In this document: one piece after another, positions 1-9,684 of the stretch
Layout of the letters: the number at the start of each line of letters is the position of its first letter
How positions within the stretch are numbered: the stretch's first letter is position 1
Source: Moesziomyces globuligerus
Lineage: Eukaryota; Basidiomycota; Ustilaginomycetes; Ustilaginales; Ustilaginaceae
Direction: 5' to 3'
Length of the DNA: 64,000 bases
Assembly: GCA_030849465.1 (NCBI GenBank)
Contig: JARVLF010000007.1
Coordinates: 372,001 to 436,000, forward strand
Notes under the pieces: model-generated
The model's database searches: none
The model's input: the letters and a program-made list of their open reading frames with translations, nothing else
Told to the model about the DNA's origin: nothing
Translations under genes and position numbers: made by a program

Positions 1-1688
1 GCACCGGAGTCAGGATGGATCGGCAGGCCGGCACGCCACCTCTGGTCCATTTGGAGGTATATCTGAAGATCGTTGGCCTCGACTTCGGCCGGGTGCTTGC
101 CACTGTCGCCATCGCGCAAAAGGTCGAACGAGGCCCACAGAGCATCGATGTCGCCTCCAAAGCGTTTCGGCGTCGGAACCTGATGCGGAGCAAGGACGTG
201 CAGCGGTGGAGGGTGCTCGGGCAGAGGTCGAGGTCGGTGACGCAGAATGAAGGCATCGAGTTCGTCGAGCGCCTTGCTCTTTCGGGGGCCGCTGCGCTTT
301 GCGGGCTTAACCGTAGAGTCGTCGTCTGCGAGCGAAGATTGCCTTTTCCGTGAGGGTCCCGCCGTGCGTGATTGCTTCTCTTGTCTTTTGACTCGGCCCT
401 TGCTACCTTTCCGGTTGCCAGCCCTCTTGGATGTTGCTTGGTCATCACTCGTGTCCGAGTTGCTGCTTTCGTCCTGACTTGCATCGTCGCTGGACGCGTC
501 CTCAGTGCCGGCGCGATGTTGGGGCTCGGCGGGGTTGGAAGAGCCACGAGTCGGGAACCTCTCCGAGGAACGGCGCTTATCGCCATTTTTCGACGAGGGT
601 GTATTAAGGCTGGTTGGGCTGCTGGGAGGAGGTGGCCGTTTTAATGAGAGGCTTTCCAGCCTGGCATTGACGCGGCGTCGAGTGACACGGCCGGACGTGG
701 ATGCTTCGGCGCCCGAGCCGGCGTCGTCGAGGCTGAAGCGAAGGTCATGGGCGTGTTTGAAGGTGGTGAAGACGTCGCTCTGGTCGTTGCGCGCCACATC
801 AGGGTCGTAGCCGACCATGGTGACGAACTTGGTGAGATGAAAGAGCTCGCGAACGAGCATGTCGTGGCGGTCGTGGACCTCCTCGAGTTGGGCCTGTGCC
901 ACGTCGGCCTTCTCGCGTCTGCGTCGATCGAGGATGACTGGCAAAGGCGCGTCTGCATCCTGCGCCGCCACGGGGGTGATCAGTGGCTTTGGACGAGGTG
1001 TGAGCTGCGCGTGTGGGAGAAGCTCGGCCTCATCGTCTTGGCGGACTTGGTCCGGATCCGAATCTTCTTGCTTGACTGCCGATTTGCTCCTCGATCTTGA
1101 TCGATTTGGCGGATCGGAGGTTGTCGAGGCACGGGCCGACCCATTCTGAGCTGCTTCATTTGGAAGATCAGCGTCGAATTCTTCGCTGGCATAAGGTTTG
1201 GTCGAGGTGCTTGGCGTTGGACTGAGCCTGGCGCGGAGCGTATCGGCTTCCCGCGGAGGTGCGGAGGACGGCGTTGACCGAGACTGAGACGCCCTTCGGT
1301 GGCTTGTCAGGTCCGCCTTTCCGCCGCCATTCACTGCGGTGCTGCGTCGAGGTCGGCGAGCCCGGCCAGGAGTACCGCTGCTGTTTTGCTCGTCCACCTC
1401 GCCGTCATGTTGTCCTAGCTGGAATGCGGGCCCTGGACTGGAGAAGGCGAGCTCTGCAGCAAGGCGCTTCCTCTTTACTGGCATCCTGCCATCGTGGGGA
1501 GATGCGGATCTTCCGCCTTGCGCTGGCTGTCGCTGAGACGCTTCAGCTTGCGACGAGCCGCCATTCGTATCCGCGGCGGAGTGTCCATTCTCTGTGTCCT
1601 CGTGGGCGACATTGGTGGAGGGTCCGGAGCTTACATCGCTGGCCGTTGTTTCTGCATGATGATGAGGTTGAGTGCCACCAGAGGACAT
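1..1688 (-). CDS. Large nuclear-type protein, 3' end outside window (possibly SWR1-like N-terminus)
   Basis: An uninterrupted minus-strand frame runs from the in-frame ATG at 1688 to the left edge, about 562 codons with no stop. The first part is low-complexity, rich in Ser, Arg, Lys, Asp and Glu, as in disordered nuclear proteins. Near residues 262-300 there is an ordered helical stretch (DRHDMLVRELFHLTKFV, then GYDP), followed by acidic and basic patches and a second ordered part near residue 500. I associate the first motif with the N-terminal part of fungal SWR1-type chromatin remodellers, but the HSA and helicase domains that would prove it lie outside the window. The start is provisional. 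The frame stays open upstream to a stop at 1818-1820, and another frame just beyond (to about 1900) also looks coding, so an upstream exon is possible. Coding is secure; the name is a guess. Confidence 0.6.
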   Translation of the reverse strand, partial: MSSGGTQPHHHAETTASDVSSGPSTNVAHEDTENGHSAADTNGGSSQAEASQRQPAQGGRSASPHDGRMPVKRKRLAAELAFSSPGPAFQLGQHDGEVDEQNSSGTPGRARRPRRSTAVNGGGKADLTSHRRASQSRSTPSSAPPREADTLRARLSPTPSTSTKPYASEEFDADLPNEAAQNGSARASTTSDPPNRSRSRSKSAVKQEDSDPDQVRQDDEAELLPHAQLTPRPKPLITPVAAQDADAPLPVILDRRRREKADVAQAQLEEVHDRHDMLVRELFHLTKFVTMVGYDPDVARNDQSDVFTTFKHAHDLRFSLDDAGSGAEASTSGRVTRRRVNARLESLSLKRPPPPSSPTSLNTPSSKNGDKRRSSERFPTRGSSNPAEPQHRAGTEDASSDDASQDESSNSDTSDDQATSKRAGNRKGSKGRVKRQEKQSRTAGPSRKRQSSLADDDSTVKPAKRSGPRKSKALDELDAFILRHRPRPLPEHPPPLHVLAPHQVPTPKRFGGDIDALWASFDLLRDGDSGKHPAEVEANDLQIYLQMDQRWRAGLPIHPDSG

Positions 1689-2720
1689 GAAGGTGGAGCG
1701 GTGTTGCCGAAATGCAAATGCAGCTGCGGCTGTTGCACGCAAGAGCAGCTCCTCTGCCTCTGCAACGTGCGCCTCTCGCCAAAGATGGATCTGCGCCACG
1801 CCGCACGCTCTGGAGGATCACGCCGAGCCTGGATGAGATGCTGAAGCTCGAAATTTGTTGGGCCCGGGCGATGTTCCGCAGATTGGTGGGTTCCGAGTGG
1901 CTACGGGTGGCTCATGGAATGTGCCGAACCTGAGCTTCTGATCCGACGGGAGCTTGGCCGCGGCTGAGCAGCGTGAAAGCAAACGATGCGGGCGGTGGGA
2001 CGCTCCGTCCAAGCCGAAACTCTAAGTTGGTGGGAAGCCGAGACCGCGGCTCGGTGGTGGATGCCGTCAACGAAGCGCGACAAGATTTCAAGGCGCTCGA
2101 ATCTCGAATCTCGACTCAAGATCGACAAGGTGCTTTCAGCGAGGTCGATGTGCCGGCGACAAGGCGGAAAGGGACCGGAAGATAGGCGGCAGAGGGTGTC
2201 GGATGCAGTCGTGGGAGTGTGGATGGTTGTTGAGCGAACCGCGGTCGGGAGAGGGTGCTTCTGGTCTGTGGAGCATCAGCGCCAAGAGGGAGAAAGCACA
2301 CCCACAGCTCAGCAGCCACGCGGATTCTGAGATCCAGTTGCTCGCTCTGCAGTCACAGCTGTCGACGAAATGTGTCGGCTTAGCCGCGTCCTTCGCGCAC
2401 ACTTCAACTGGTCTCGCCACACTGCCAACCTGCAGGGCCTCTTTTTTCCCGTCTGGCGGCATCTTCGCGGATGACATTCCAAAAAAGAAAAACGTAAAAA
2501 CAATCGCGACCCCAAATTCCCTACTAAAAATGGGGCCGCAACACAAGCGGTCGGCTGCACTGTTCACGGCAGCCACCAGCAGGAAATGTGGAGTTGGCCG
2601 CTGAGCATAAAGTGCCCGGGCCATGTCTGAACTGCTTGCCGTTCCTGACCCAACCCCATCTTCCCACACCTTCTGCACGTCACCTTCCATCTCGTCCGAA
2701 CCTCTCCCTACACTGCAGAC
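1689..2720. other. Divergent intergenic region
   Basis: This lies between the left-edge minus-strand gene and the plus-strand Dabb gene, so it should hold both promoters. Part of 1689-1900 may be an upstream exon of the minus-strand gene. An A-rich patch sits near 2483-2500 and a C/T-rich stretch precedes 2721. I see no convincing independent gene. Confidence 0.5.
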
Positions 2721-3254
2721 ATGCCTGTCGTTCACATCGTCCTCGTCAAGGTCAAGCAGTCGGTGCTGTCGAACGGCTTCGAAGAGCTCAAGCAGAAGTG
2801 CGAGACTCTCAAGGATCTTCCGATCGCCGCGCAGAAGGCCACTGAGATCAAGTGGGGACCTCCTGCGTACCCCGGCCGCAACGAAGGCTACAACTGGGGT
2901 GAGTAGCATTCTGCTGTCTGTTTGCAGCGAGAGGGCCCTTGACTGACCTCTTGCTTCCGCTGCCCTGCTCCTGCATCGACTTCTGTGTGCCTCACGCCAA
3001 TCTTCCGGACCTGCAGGCCTTTACAGCGTCTTCGCCTCGCGCGAGGACTACGAGGCGTACCGCGATGACGACGAACACCGCAAGTGAGTTTTCAGGCACC
3101 AGGGTCCTATCGGCCCTCTTCCGAGTGGCGACTAGCTCGTTCGTGAACGTCTGCTGACCTTTCCTTTGACGGCCATTCTTCCACTCTCAGCTTCTCCAAG
3201 ACGGTCCTGCTGCCCAACACGGACGGGCTCCTGGCCTACGACTTTGACATCTAA
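2721..3254 (+). CDS. Stress-responsive A/B-barrel (Dabb) domain protein
   Basis: Three exons (2721-2898, 3017-3083, 3191-3254) join with GT-AG introns of 118 and 107 nt to give 102 aa. The protein opens MPVVHIVLVKVK, has a middle Gly/Trp-containing segment, and ends with a Glu-Asp-Tyr-rich stretch leading to LAYDFDI. That order (first strand starting with His, central helix, C-terminal YD strand) is the compact ferredoxin-like fold of single-domain Dabb proteins, usually about 100 aa. The length fits a one-domain homodimer. Known relatives range from stress-induced plant proteins to cyclases and decarboxylases, so no substrate can be assigned. All splice phases are consistent and the last codons end in TAA. 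Confidence 0.8.
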
Positions 3255-3968
3255 GACAACGGCCGTGTAGATAGGCCCTCTGTTCGCTCAGCCCCAAACG
3301 TTGTTGTCCCAACATGCAACTTAGATGCTTACGTCTCAATCGAGCCGCCCGTGTAGCTGCTGAAAGTTTGTCAGACTGAAGACAGGATGCAACGCCAGGG
3401 CGAAGAGCGAACCGCAATGCGTGAAGGGCGAAAGTGCCTCATCGATCTGTCCGAGGAGACTGCTTCGAACGTGTCGACGAGCTCGCGCGGGATGCACAAA
3501 GATCGCGTCGGAGCGACGGTCACACTAACGATGCAGGTTGGTGTTACTGCACGATTTGTGCCTCTTGCGTTCCCACGCCTCGAATTGTGACTTCTCGAAG
3601 ATCGACAGGTCGGCATCAGGAGCGAAGTTTTGCGGATCTACACTGCTTCTGAAACAATCGGAAACTCAGGTCTGTATTGCTCGGAGCAGGCTGGGCACTC
3701 CCATCTCAGACTCAACTATGTCAGACCAGAAGGGCATGCTTTGTGCAGTGGCTCAGGAACAGCTGTTGACGGCTTGCGATCAAGACGTCGAAGTCGGTGC
3801 GCTTGACAGGGCGGCGCTCCGATCATGTCAACATGGAGATGCAAGCACACGAAAACGTATAAGACGGCTATGCCGACCCGTCAGTCAGCTTTTCGCCTTC
3901 TATGGCACCTTGATCGCCTACTCAGTCTACCTTCGCATCTGTGTCTGCGCCCATCAAGAAGTGCGGAC
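3255..3968. other. Intergenic region upstream of the Zn2Cys6 gene
   Basis: About 0.7 kb between two plus-strand genes. It should contain the 3' UTR of the Dabb gene and the promoter of the regulator. Open frames here (for example the one beginning at 3538) overlap the start of the next gene in another frame and look like chance frames. Confidence 0.5.
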
Positions 3969-6712
3969 ATGGCGAGGACAAAGAAGGAAGCTCGAAGCGC
4001 TAGAAAGGCCGCCGATTCGACCAAGGTTTCTGCTGCCGATGCAGCAAAGCGAGAGCGATCGCTTCGCGCCTGCACCCGATGTCGCCAGCGTAAGCAGAGA
4101 TGCGACAATGCGCTTCCGCACTGCAGCAACTGCATCAAGGGAAACGTGCCTTGCGAGGCTTTCCCGATCAACGTGGTGTCGAGAGAGACCCTGCTACAGT
4201 GAGTTAGGATACCGCCAGAAATACACAAGCCGTTTTTAGCTCTCGATTGACCTGCCAGCATCTTCGAGGCGCAGGCTGTACGACCAGCTGCAAGAAAGCA
4301 CGCGTAGGAACAGTCTTTTGCAGGAAGAACTGGATCTAGTTCGCCTGGTGAGCGCGGATCCGCTCAGCCAGTTTAGCGCCCTCGTCGTTCAACAGGTAAG
4401 CTCAGCAAGTCACTTTTTGCTCGACGCTCCGTCATTGACTGTTTCGGCGAGTGGTGCTGCAGGTATCCGACAACGATAGCTGCGGTCAGGGAGATCGGAC
4501 AGCAGTTGGGGCAAAGTAGGTTGAGTCTAGGGTAGCACTGTCGCTCCCGGAGTCGCTCACATATGCTGACGACGCCTATGAACTCTGAAACGGCGGCATG
4601 TCCTTCTGTTCGCACTCACCCATCGGACTTGTTTATTCACTTGGCGATGCTAGAACGAACGGCGGCCCTCCTTCTGCTCAAAGTGAGCGACAGTCAAAGA
4701 GCAACACATCCACTCTCCCCACCAAAGAGCAAGGAAAGAGAGCATCTCCGCTGGCTGGATCTAGCGACAAAAAGAGAACCTCGCAGCACGGCCTCGATCT
4801 CTTCGTCGACCTGCTCCAAAACTGTTTCCCTGCAGTCGCACCGGCCGTCTCTTTGGCCGCAGGCAGTGGCCACTCGGCGCGGACGCTCGACCGCCAGAAC
4901 AATCTTGTTGACATCGCTTCATTGTACGTGTCCTTTAGCTGTCCATTCGACCTCAGACCTTCGCAAGATCGGTGCTGACGTGAAGTACACACGCTCGCAG
5001 CCCCATCCAAGAGCTTTGTTCTCTTCTCGGGCGGGGACCGCATCTCCATGGTCAAGCCACAGCCGACGGATGGCTCCGCCGAATGGGAGAATCGGTCAAA
5101 GAAACAGCATCCAAGCTCTTCGCTGCCACAGACATGACGCGGGTCTCAGCCGTCATGCTTTGGGCCCTTCTAGCGATGATCAAGCATCGTGTCGAGGAGC
5201 TGCTGAGGCTCAACAAAGTCCTCACCAACTTCATGCAGGTTTGGCAGACGCGAGCGATGTCCGAGGCCTCTCCGCTCTTCTGCGACGTCATGGTAAGATT
5301 GATGACCGCTGAACAGTCGTCTCATTGCTCACAAATGAGTGTGTCAGATGGCTGACACGAGTCCCTGACAACGGTTCCCGCTTCAGACCACATTCTATCG
5401 AGCCTACAGCTGGCTGCATCTGCGTGAGTATGCCTAGCGACAGGAATCACTCGGCTTGGAAAGTCAGACTGACAGCATCCTCCCTCTCTTTGGGCCGGCA
5501 GAGACCGCGATCATGGCAGGCAAGCTTCAGGCGCAGGTCACAAGCGTGATCAGCCTCGACACAATCGATCCGGCGCGGTGCAAGAAGGATGCGCGGTCGT
5601 TTGCGGCGGCGTTTCAGGTGGAGCAAAAGCGGCTCGAGTACCACATGGTGCACCTGTTCGCCATGCCAGCCGGATCCTTCACCGACATCCAGCACGCCGA
5701 AGCCGTGTGGACGCTGCTCACAGTCCTGAAGCAGCTGTCCGACTGTTTCGAGCAGAGCACGGCACACATGGAGATGAACCCGGACATCGTGATGCCAGTG
5801 CAAGATGGTCTGCTGCGCTACAAGCTCGCAGTCCAGCTGTACGGCATGTTCCCGCGCCTGCTGCATCGGCATTGCACAGACCGGCGGGTCTGGCGATGGC
5901 TCGCCAATGCGGGGCCCTTGGCAGCCACGGCGCTCTCGTTCTTCCAGCTGGCATTGACACAATTTCGGTGGCTCGGAGACCACGAGCTAGATGGAGCGCA
6001 GTTGACGGAATTGCTGGCGGCGTAAGTACAACCGTTCGATTGGAAACTGCTCAAGGCACACAGATACTGACCAGGGCTAGCAACGATGAATTCTTCGCAC
6101 GCCAAGTTTCGCCTGGATCCACCAGCAGCAAGGGCTCCACCCAGCCGCGCGCCCGGAATGGGTCAAGACGATCGAGGCCGCCGTCGAAGTTGGCGAGGGC
6201 AGTGTGAGCATTCCTACGCCGACGCGGCCCGACTCTTTGCAGGCTGTGTACTGAAATACCAAGCTCTTGCTCTTCTCTCTTCGCGTCGCGGGTGCGGACA
6301 GATGACTCGGTGGCCGGAATACAGCGCTGCGATCGCGACGGCACTAGGCGAGCTGCGGGCGCTCAGGGACGAGCCGATGTGCGGCGCGCCCATGTGGACG
6401 ACGGTGACGCCGTACATGTCGAGTCCGGCGCCGACGTCGTCGATCCGCACGCCCACGGGCAGCGAGGGGCCCATGCACTCGGCTGGGCCGATGGCCGGCT
6501 GGCGCGAGTGGGCCACCGACGACGGACTCGGCTCGTGCGTCGGCGCCGAACCCGCGTTGCTCGCGACGCAGATGCCAGCCAACCACTCTCCCTGGTGCGA
6601 CGCGCATGTGCCGACGACTCTCACCCCGCCCTCGGGCTCGACGAACAAGGCCGAGCCTCGAAAGACTCCAGTGCTCCTCTACGTCGACGAAGACACTCCC
6701 CATGCTGCGTGA
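3969..6712 (+). CDS. Zn2Cys6 fungal transcription factor
   Basis: This is a nuclear, DNA-binding regulator with an N-terminal binuclear zinc cluster. The six cysteines fall at about residues 35, 38, 45, 52, 55 and 62, spaced C-x2-C-x6-C-x6-C-x2-C-x6-C, after a Lys/Arg-rich start. A predicted coiled-coil linker (YDQLQE then LLQEELDLVRL) follows the cluster, as in Gal4-type dimers. My exon model is 3969-4198, 4275-4395, 4463-4515, 4654-4923, 5001-5292, 5387-5423, 5502-6021, 6107-6245 and 6302-6712, about 690 aa with consistent phases. The 53-nt third exon is uncertain, because another frame across 4452-4520 also looks coding. The middle is helical and lacks the standard fungal_trans motifs I would recognise. 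The C-terminus is Pro/Ser/Thr-rich, possibly activating. Eight introns make it unusual beside its intron-poor neighbours. The target genes are unknown. Confidence 0.8.
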
Positions 6713-7118
6713 CTGCTCGCAAGCTTTACAGCACGATCCGGGCGCAAGTCAATCTCCACAATCTCAAAGTATCCGACCACGAGGCGACACGCACGCAAAG
6801 GGACAAGAACGGGTGCCATTGCTAGAGAAGCAACGCAGTGGAAGGCCTAGGGCATGAAGGGGTTTCTACGGTCTGGTCCACGCCGCCCGCTGCCGAGCAG
6901 ATGCGAGTTCAAGGCAGAGAAGAGCGAGCGATGGAGGACGCGCTAGGTCTTGAGCGATCTCACCGAACCAGGTCCGGCTTGATCTGAGGGGGGAGAGGGG
7001 TAAAAAGCACCGACTCGGTCGCGATCGAATCGGCGGTGTCCAAGTCGAGACGCCGAGAGCGGGGCGGCGGGTCGAGGTACGGACTTTTGCAGCGTCGCGC
7101 ATGCAGGTGGTGGGACGC
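6713..7118. other. Tail-to-tail intergenic region
   Basis: Shared 3' region between the Zn2Cys6 gene (plus) and eIF4A (minus). I see no further gene or clear structured element. Confidence 0.5.
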
Positions 7119-7502
7119 TTAGATGAGGTCGGCGACGTTGAGGGGCATCTCGTCGATCTGGGTCGAGTAGAACTGCTCAATGTCGCGGAGCATGCGGACG
7201 TCGTCGGCGGTGACGAAGTTGATGGCGACACCCTTACGGCCGAAACGACCGCCACGGCCGATGCGGTGGATGTAGTTCTCGCGGTTGGAGGGGAGGTCGT
7301 AGTTGATGACGAGCGAGACCTGCTGGACGTCGATGCCGCGGGCGAGGAGGTCGGTGGTGATGAGGACACGCGAGGAGCCGGAGCGGAACTCGCGCATGAT
7401 GACCTCACGCTGGCCCTGCTCCATGTCGCCGTGCATGGCCGAGACGGTGAACTCGCGCGAGGTGAGCTTGTCGGTGAGCCAGTCGACCTTTCTGCGCGTG
7501 TT

Positions 7503-7541
<39 letters not shown>

Positions 7542-8692
7542 GAGGTCGCAGAGCGTGTCGAGCTTCCACTCCTCCTTGTCGACGGCGACGTAGAACTGAC
7601 GGATACCCTCGAGGGTGAGCTCGTCGCGCTTGACGAGGATGCGGACGGGGTCGCGCATGAACTTCTTGGTGACCTCGAGGACCTCCTGGGGCATGGTGGC
7701 CGAGAGGAGGACGCACTGGGTGTCCTGGGGGAGGAGCTGGAAGACCTCGTACATCTGGTCCTTGAAGCCGCGCGAGAGCATCTCGTCGGCCTCGTCGAGG
7801 CAGAACATCTTGAGCTGGTCGGTCTTGAAGGCGCGACGGTTGATCATGTCGTACACGCGGCCGGGGGTGCCGACGACGACCTGGGCGCCCTCGTTGAGCT
7901 TGGCCATGTCCTCGCGGACGTTGGTGCCGCCGATGCAGGCGTGGCAGTCAATCTTCATGTAGTCGCCGAGGGCGATGACGACCTTCTGGATCTGCTGGGC
8001 GAGCTCGCGGGTGGGGGCGAGGATGAGCGCCTGGACGGCCTTGATCGAGGGGTCGATGCGCTGGAGAATGGCGATGGAGAAGGTGGCGGTCTTGCCGGTA
8101 CCGGACTGGGCCTGGGCGATGACGTCGTGGCCCTTGATGACGGGGACGATGGCGCGGGCCTGGATGGCCGAGGGGCGCTCGAAACCGTAGGCGTAGACAC
8201 CGCGGAGGAGCTCGTCCTTGAGCTCCATGTTGTCGAAGTTGTCAATGACGGTCTCCCAGTTGGTCTCGATCTCGCCATCGGCGATCTGGAGGTCGTTGCC
8301 AGCGGCCGGGGCGGCGGCGGCGGGAGTCTCCTCGGGCCTGGAGGAGGGGGAGCAGCGAAACAAGGTTCAATCAGGAGGTCAGTACGATGGGCTTCGGGCT
8401 TCGGGGGTCGCAAGCACACGAAGGTGCACATCCAGCCGCGCCAACGCTGGGAAATGCATGCGAGTCTGGGAACGTTGGGCACACGTCGAAGTGGCGGGCC
8501 AGCAAGGAGCCAAGCGGGGGCTGCAGGGTCGGACGCCTCAGAGCAGGTGCTTCCGCTGGGACGAAATGCAGCGCAAGTGGATGGTTCTTCCTTGCAAGCC
8601 ATGCCAGAACGAGAGGGTGTGCCGGAGTAGGCTGCGAAATGCGTGGCGTGCGGGTGGCGGCATCGTCGACGGGAATCAACCTACTTGGACAT
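7119..8692 (-). CDS. TIF1: Translation initiation factor eIF4A (DEAD-box RNA helicase)
   Basis: ATP-dependent RNA helicase of the cytoplasmic eIF4F complex, which unwinds 5' UTRs for ribosome scanning. The motifs are all present and in order: Q motif with GFERPSAIQ, Walker [23 protein letters not shown] (LDEADEM), SAT, an RGID motif and [13 protein letters not shown]. The tail ends MPLNVADLI, typical of eIF4A. The main exon is 7119-8337. It begins after a CAG acceptor in phase 2, so it needs two bases from upstream. The minus strand at 8685-8692 supplies ATGTCCAA followed by a GTAGGT donor, giving an N-terminus MSKPEETPAA and a total of 408 aa, the normal eIF4A size. The first coding exon is therefore only 8 nt and the intron 347 nt. 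The family call is near certain; the microexon is an inference from phase and length. Confidence 0.95.
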
Positions 8693-8944
8693 GTTGGGCG
8701 ACTAGGGAGGAAGGATCAAGGAGTCGGACTGAAACTCGTCGACGCCTTGAGGGGTGTTGTGTTGGAAGGACGCTGAAGAAAGAGTTGAAAGGGATGTGTC
8801 ACCTTTCAACCGGGAATGCGATGTGATCTGAGAAAGATTGGTGGGTTGCTAAAGTAGCAGGTGATGGCGAAGGGGAAAGGATGCTGGGCGGCGATGGCGA
8901 TATCAGCGCAGATTCGCGGCGCCGACGACGTAGCGCACGCTGTC

Positions 8945-8969
8945 CTCTCTCTCTCTCTCTCCCTCTCTC
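8945..8969. repeat. CT-dinucleotide microsatellite
   Basis: A nearly pure run of CT units (GA on the eIF4A coding strand), about 250 bp upstream of the eIF4A start. Confidence 0.8.
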
Positions 8970-9032
8970 GACGCCAGCTGCAGACGCTCGTTGGGTTTGC
9001 TGCTTGATTCTCTCACTCTCTCTGAACCGACT

Positions 9033-9068
9033 CAGCAGCAGCAGCAGCAGCACCAGCAGCACCAGCAG
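9033..9068. repeat. CAG trinucleotide repeat
   Basis: Twelve triplets of CAG interrupted twice by CAC. They lie outside the predicted coding exons of both neighbours. Confidence 0.85.
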
Positions 9069-9684
9069 AAAAAAAAAAGGTGATGCGCCTGCCCTCGCTC
9101 GCCTCGACGGGGCTGGGTGTGCAAAAAAAAAGGCTGAGCAGAGACGGCCAGCCAGAAGAAAGGGGAAAAGGCGAAACTCGGCGCAGGAAGAAACGAGGCA
9201 AAGGCGCGATTTTCGAACTTCTGCCTGGCGCCGTGGCAGCAGCGCACCACTCTAACTTTGGGCAAAGTCGAGTGGGAATCGGAAGCGAAGAAAAAGTTTT
9301 CGCGCGAGTTTGTAATGGTTGCCCTTGCCTTGGCCTGCACTGCGCTCTCAGCGCTTGAAATCACGTCGCGCTCTGCTGCAGCTCAAACAGCTCTCCGCTC
9401 CGTGCTGGCGACGATCGACTTGCAGCGCTGCCCCTCGTGACCCGATCGAATATCAAATCGGGACAACAGCTGCAAGTGGCTGCCGGATCGATTCGTGATT
9501 GCGTTTTTGAGCGCAGCGCAGCGCAGCCAATTCGGCACTTTCGTCATTGGCTGACAGGCAAGGCTGAGTTGGGCGCTCGGCAGCTGCGCTGCTCCACACC
9601 AACTCTCCCAGAGCCCTCATCCCGTTCGTCGCCCAACTCCACTTGCCGCCTCAATCTCAGCACACGACATCCTACTTTCAAGCG

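Larger units (their letters stand above)
8693..9684. promoter_or_regulatory. Divergent promoter region between eIF4A and HEL2
   Basis: About 1 kb separates the two start codons. It contains a CT-dinucleotide tract at about 8945-8969, a CAG/CAC repeat at 9033-9068 and A-runs near 9070 and 9124. Pyrimidine/purine tracts of this kind are common near highly expressed fungal promoters. No TATA box stands out. Confidence 0.45.

Noticed and set aside
7101..8630. 509-codon plus-strand frame opposite eIF4A
   Set aside because: Asp/Glu/Leu/Gly-rich mirror of eIF4A; no domain.
9643..9684. Upstream start of HEL2 at 9643
   Set aside because: That codon is TTG; the first ATG in frame is at 9685.
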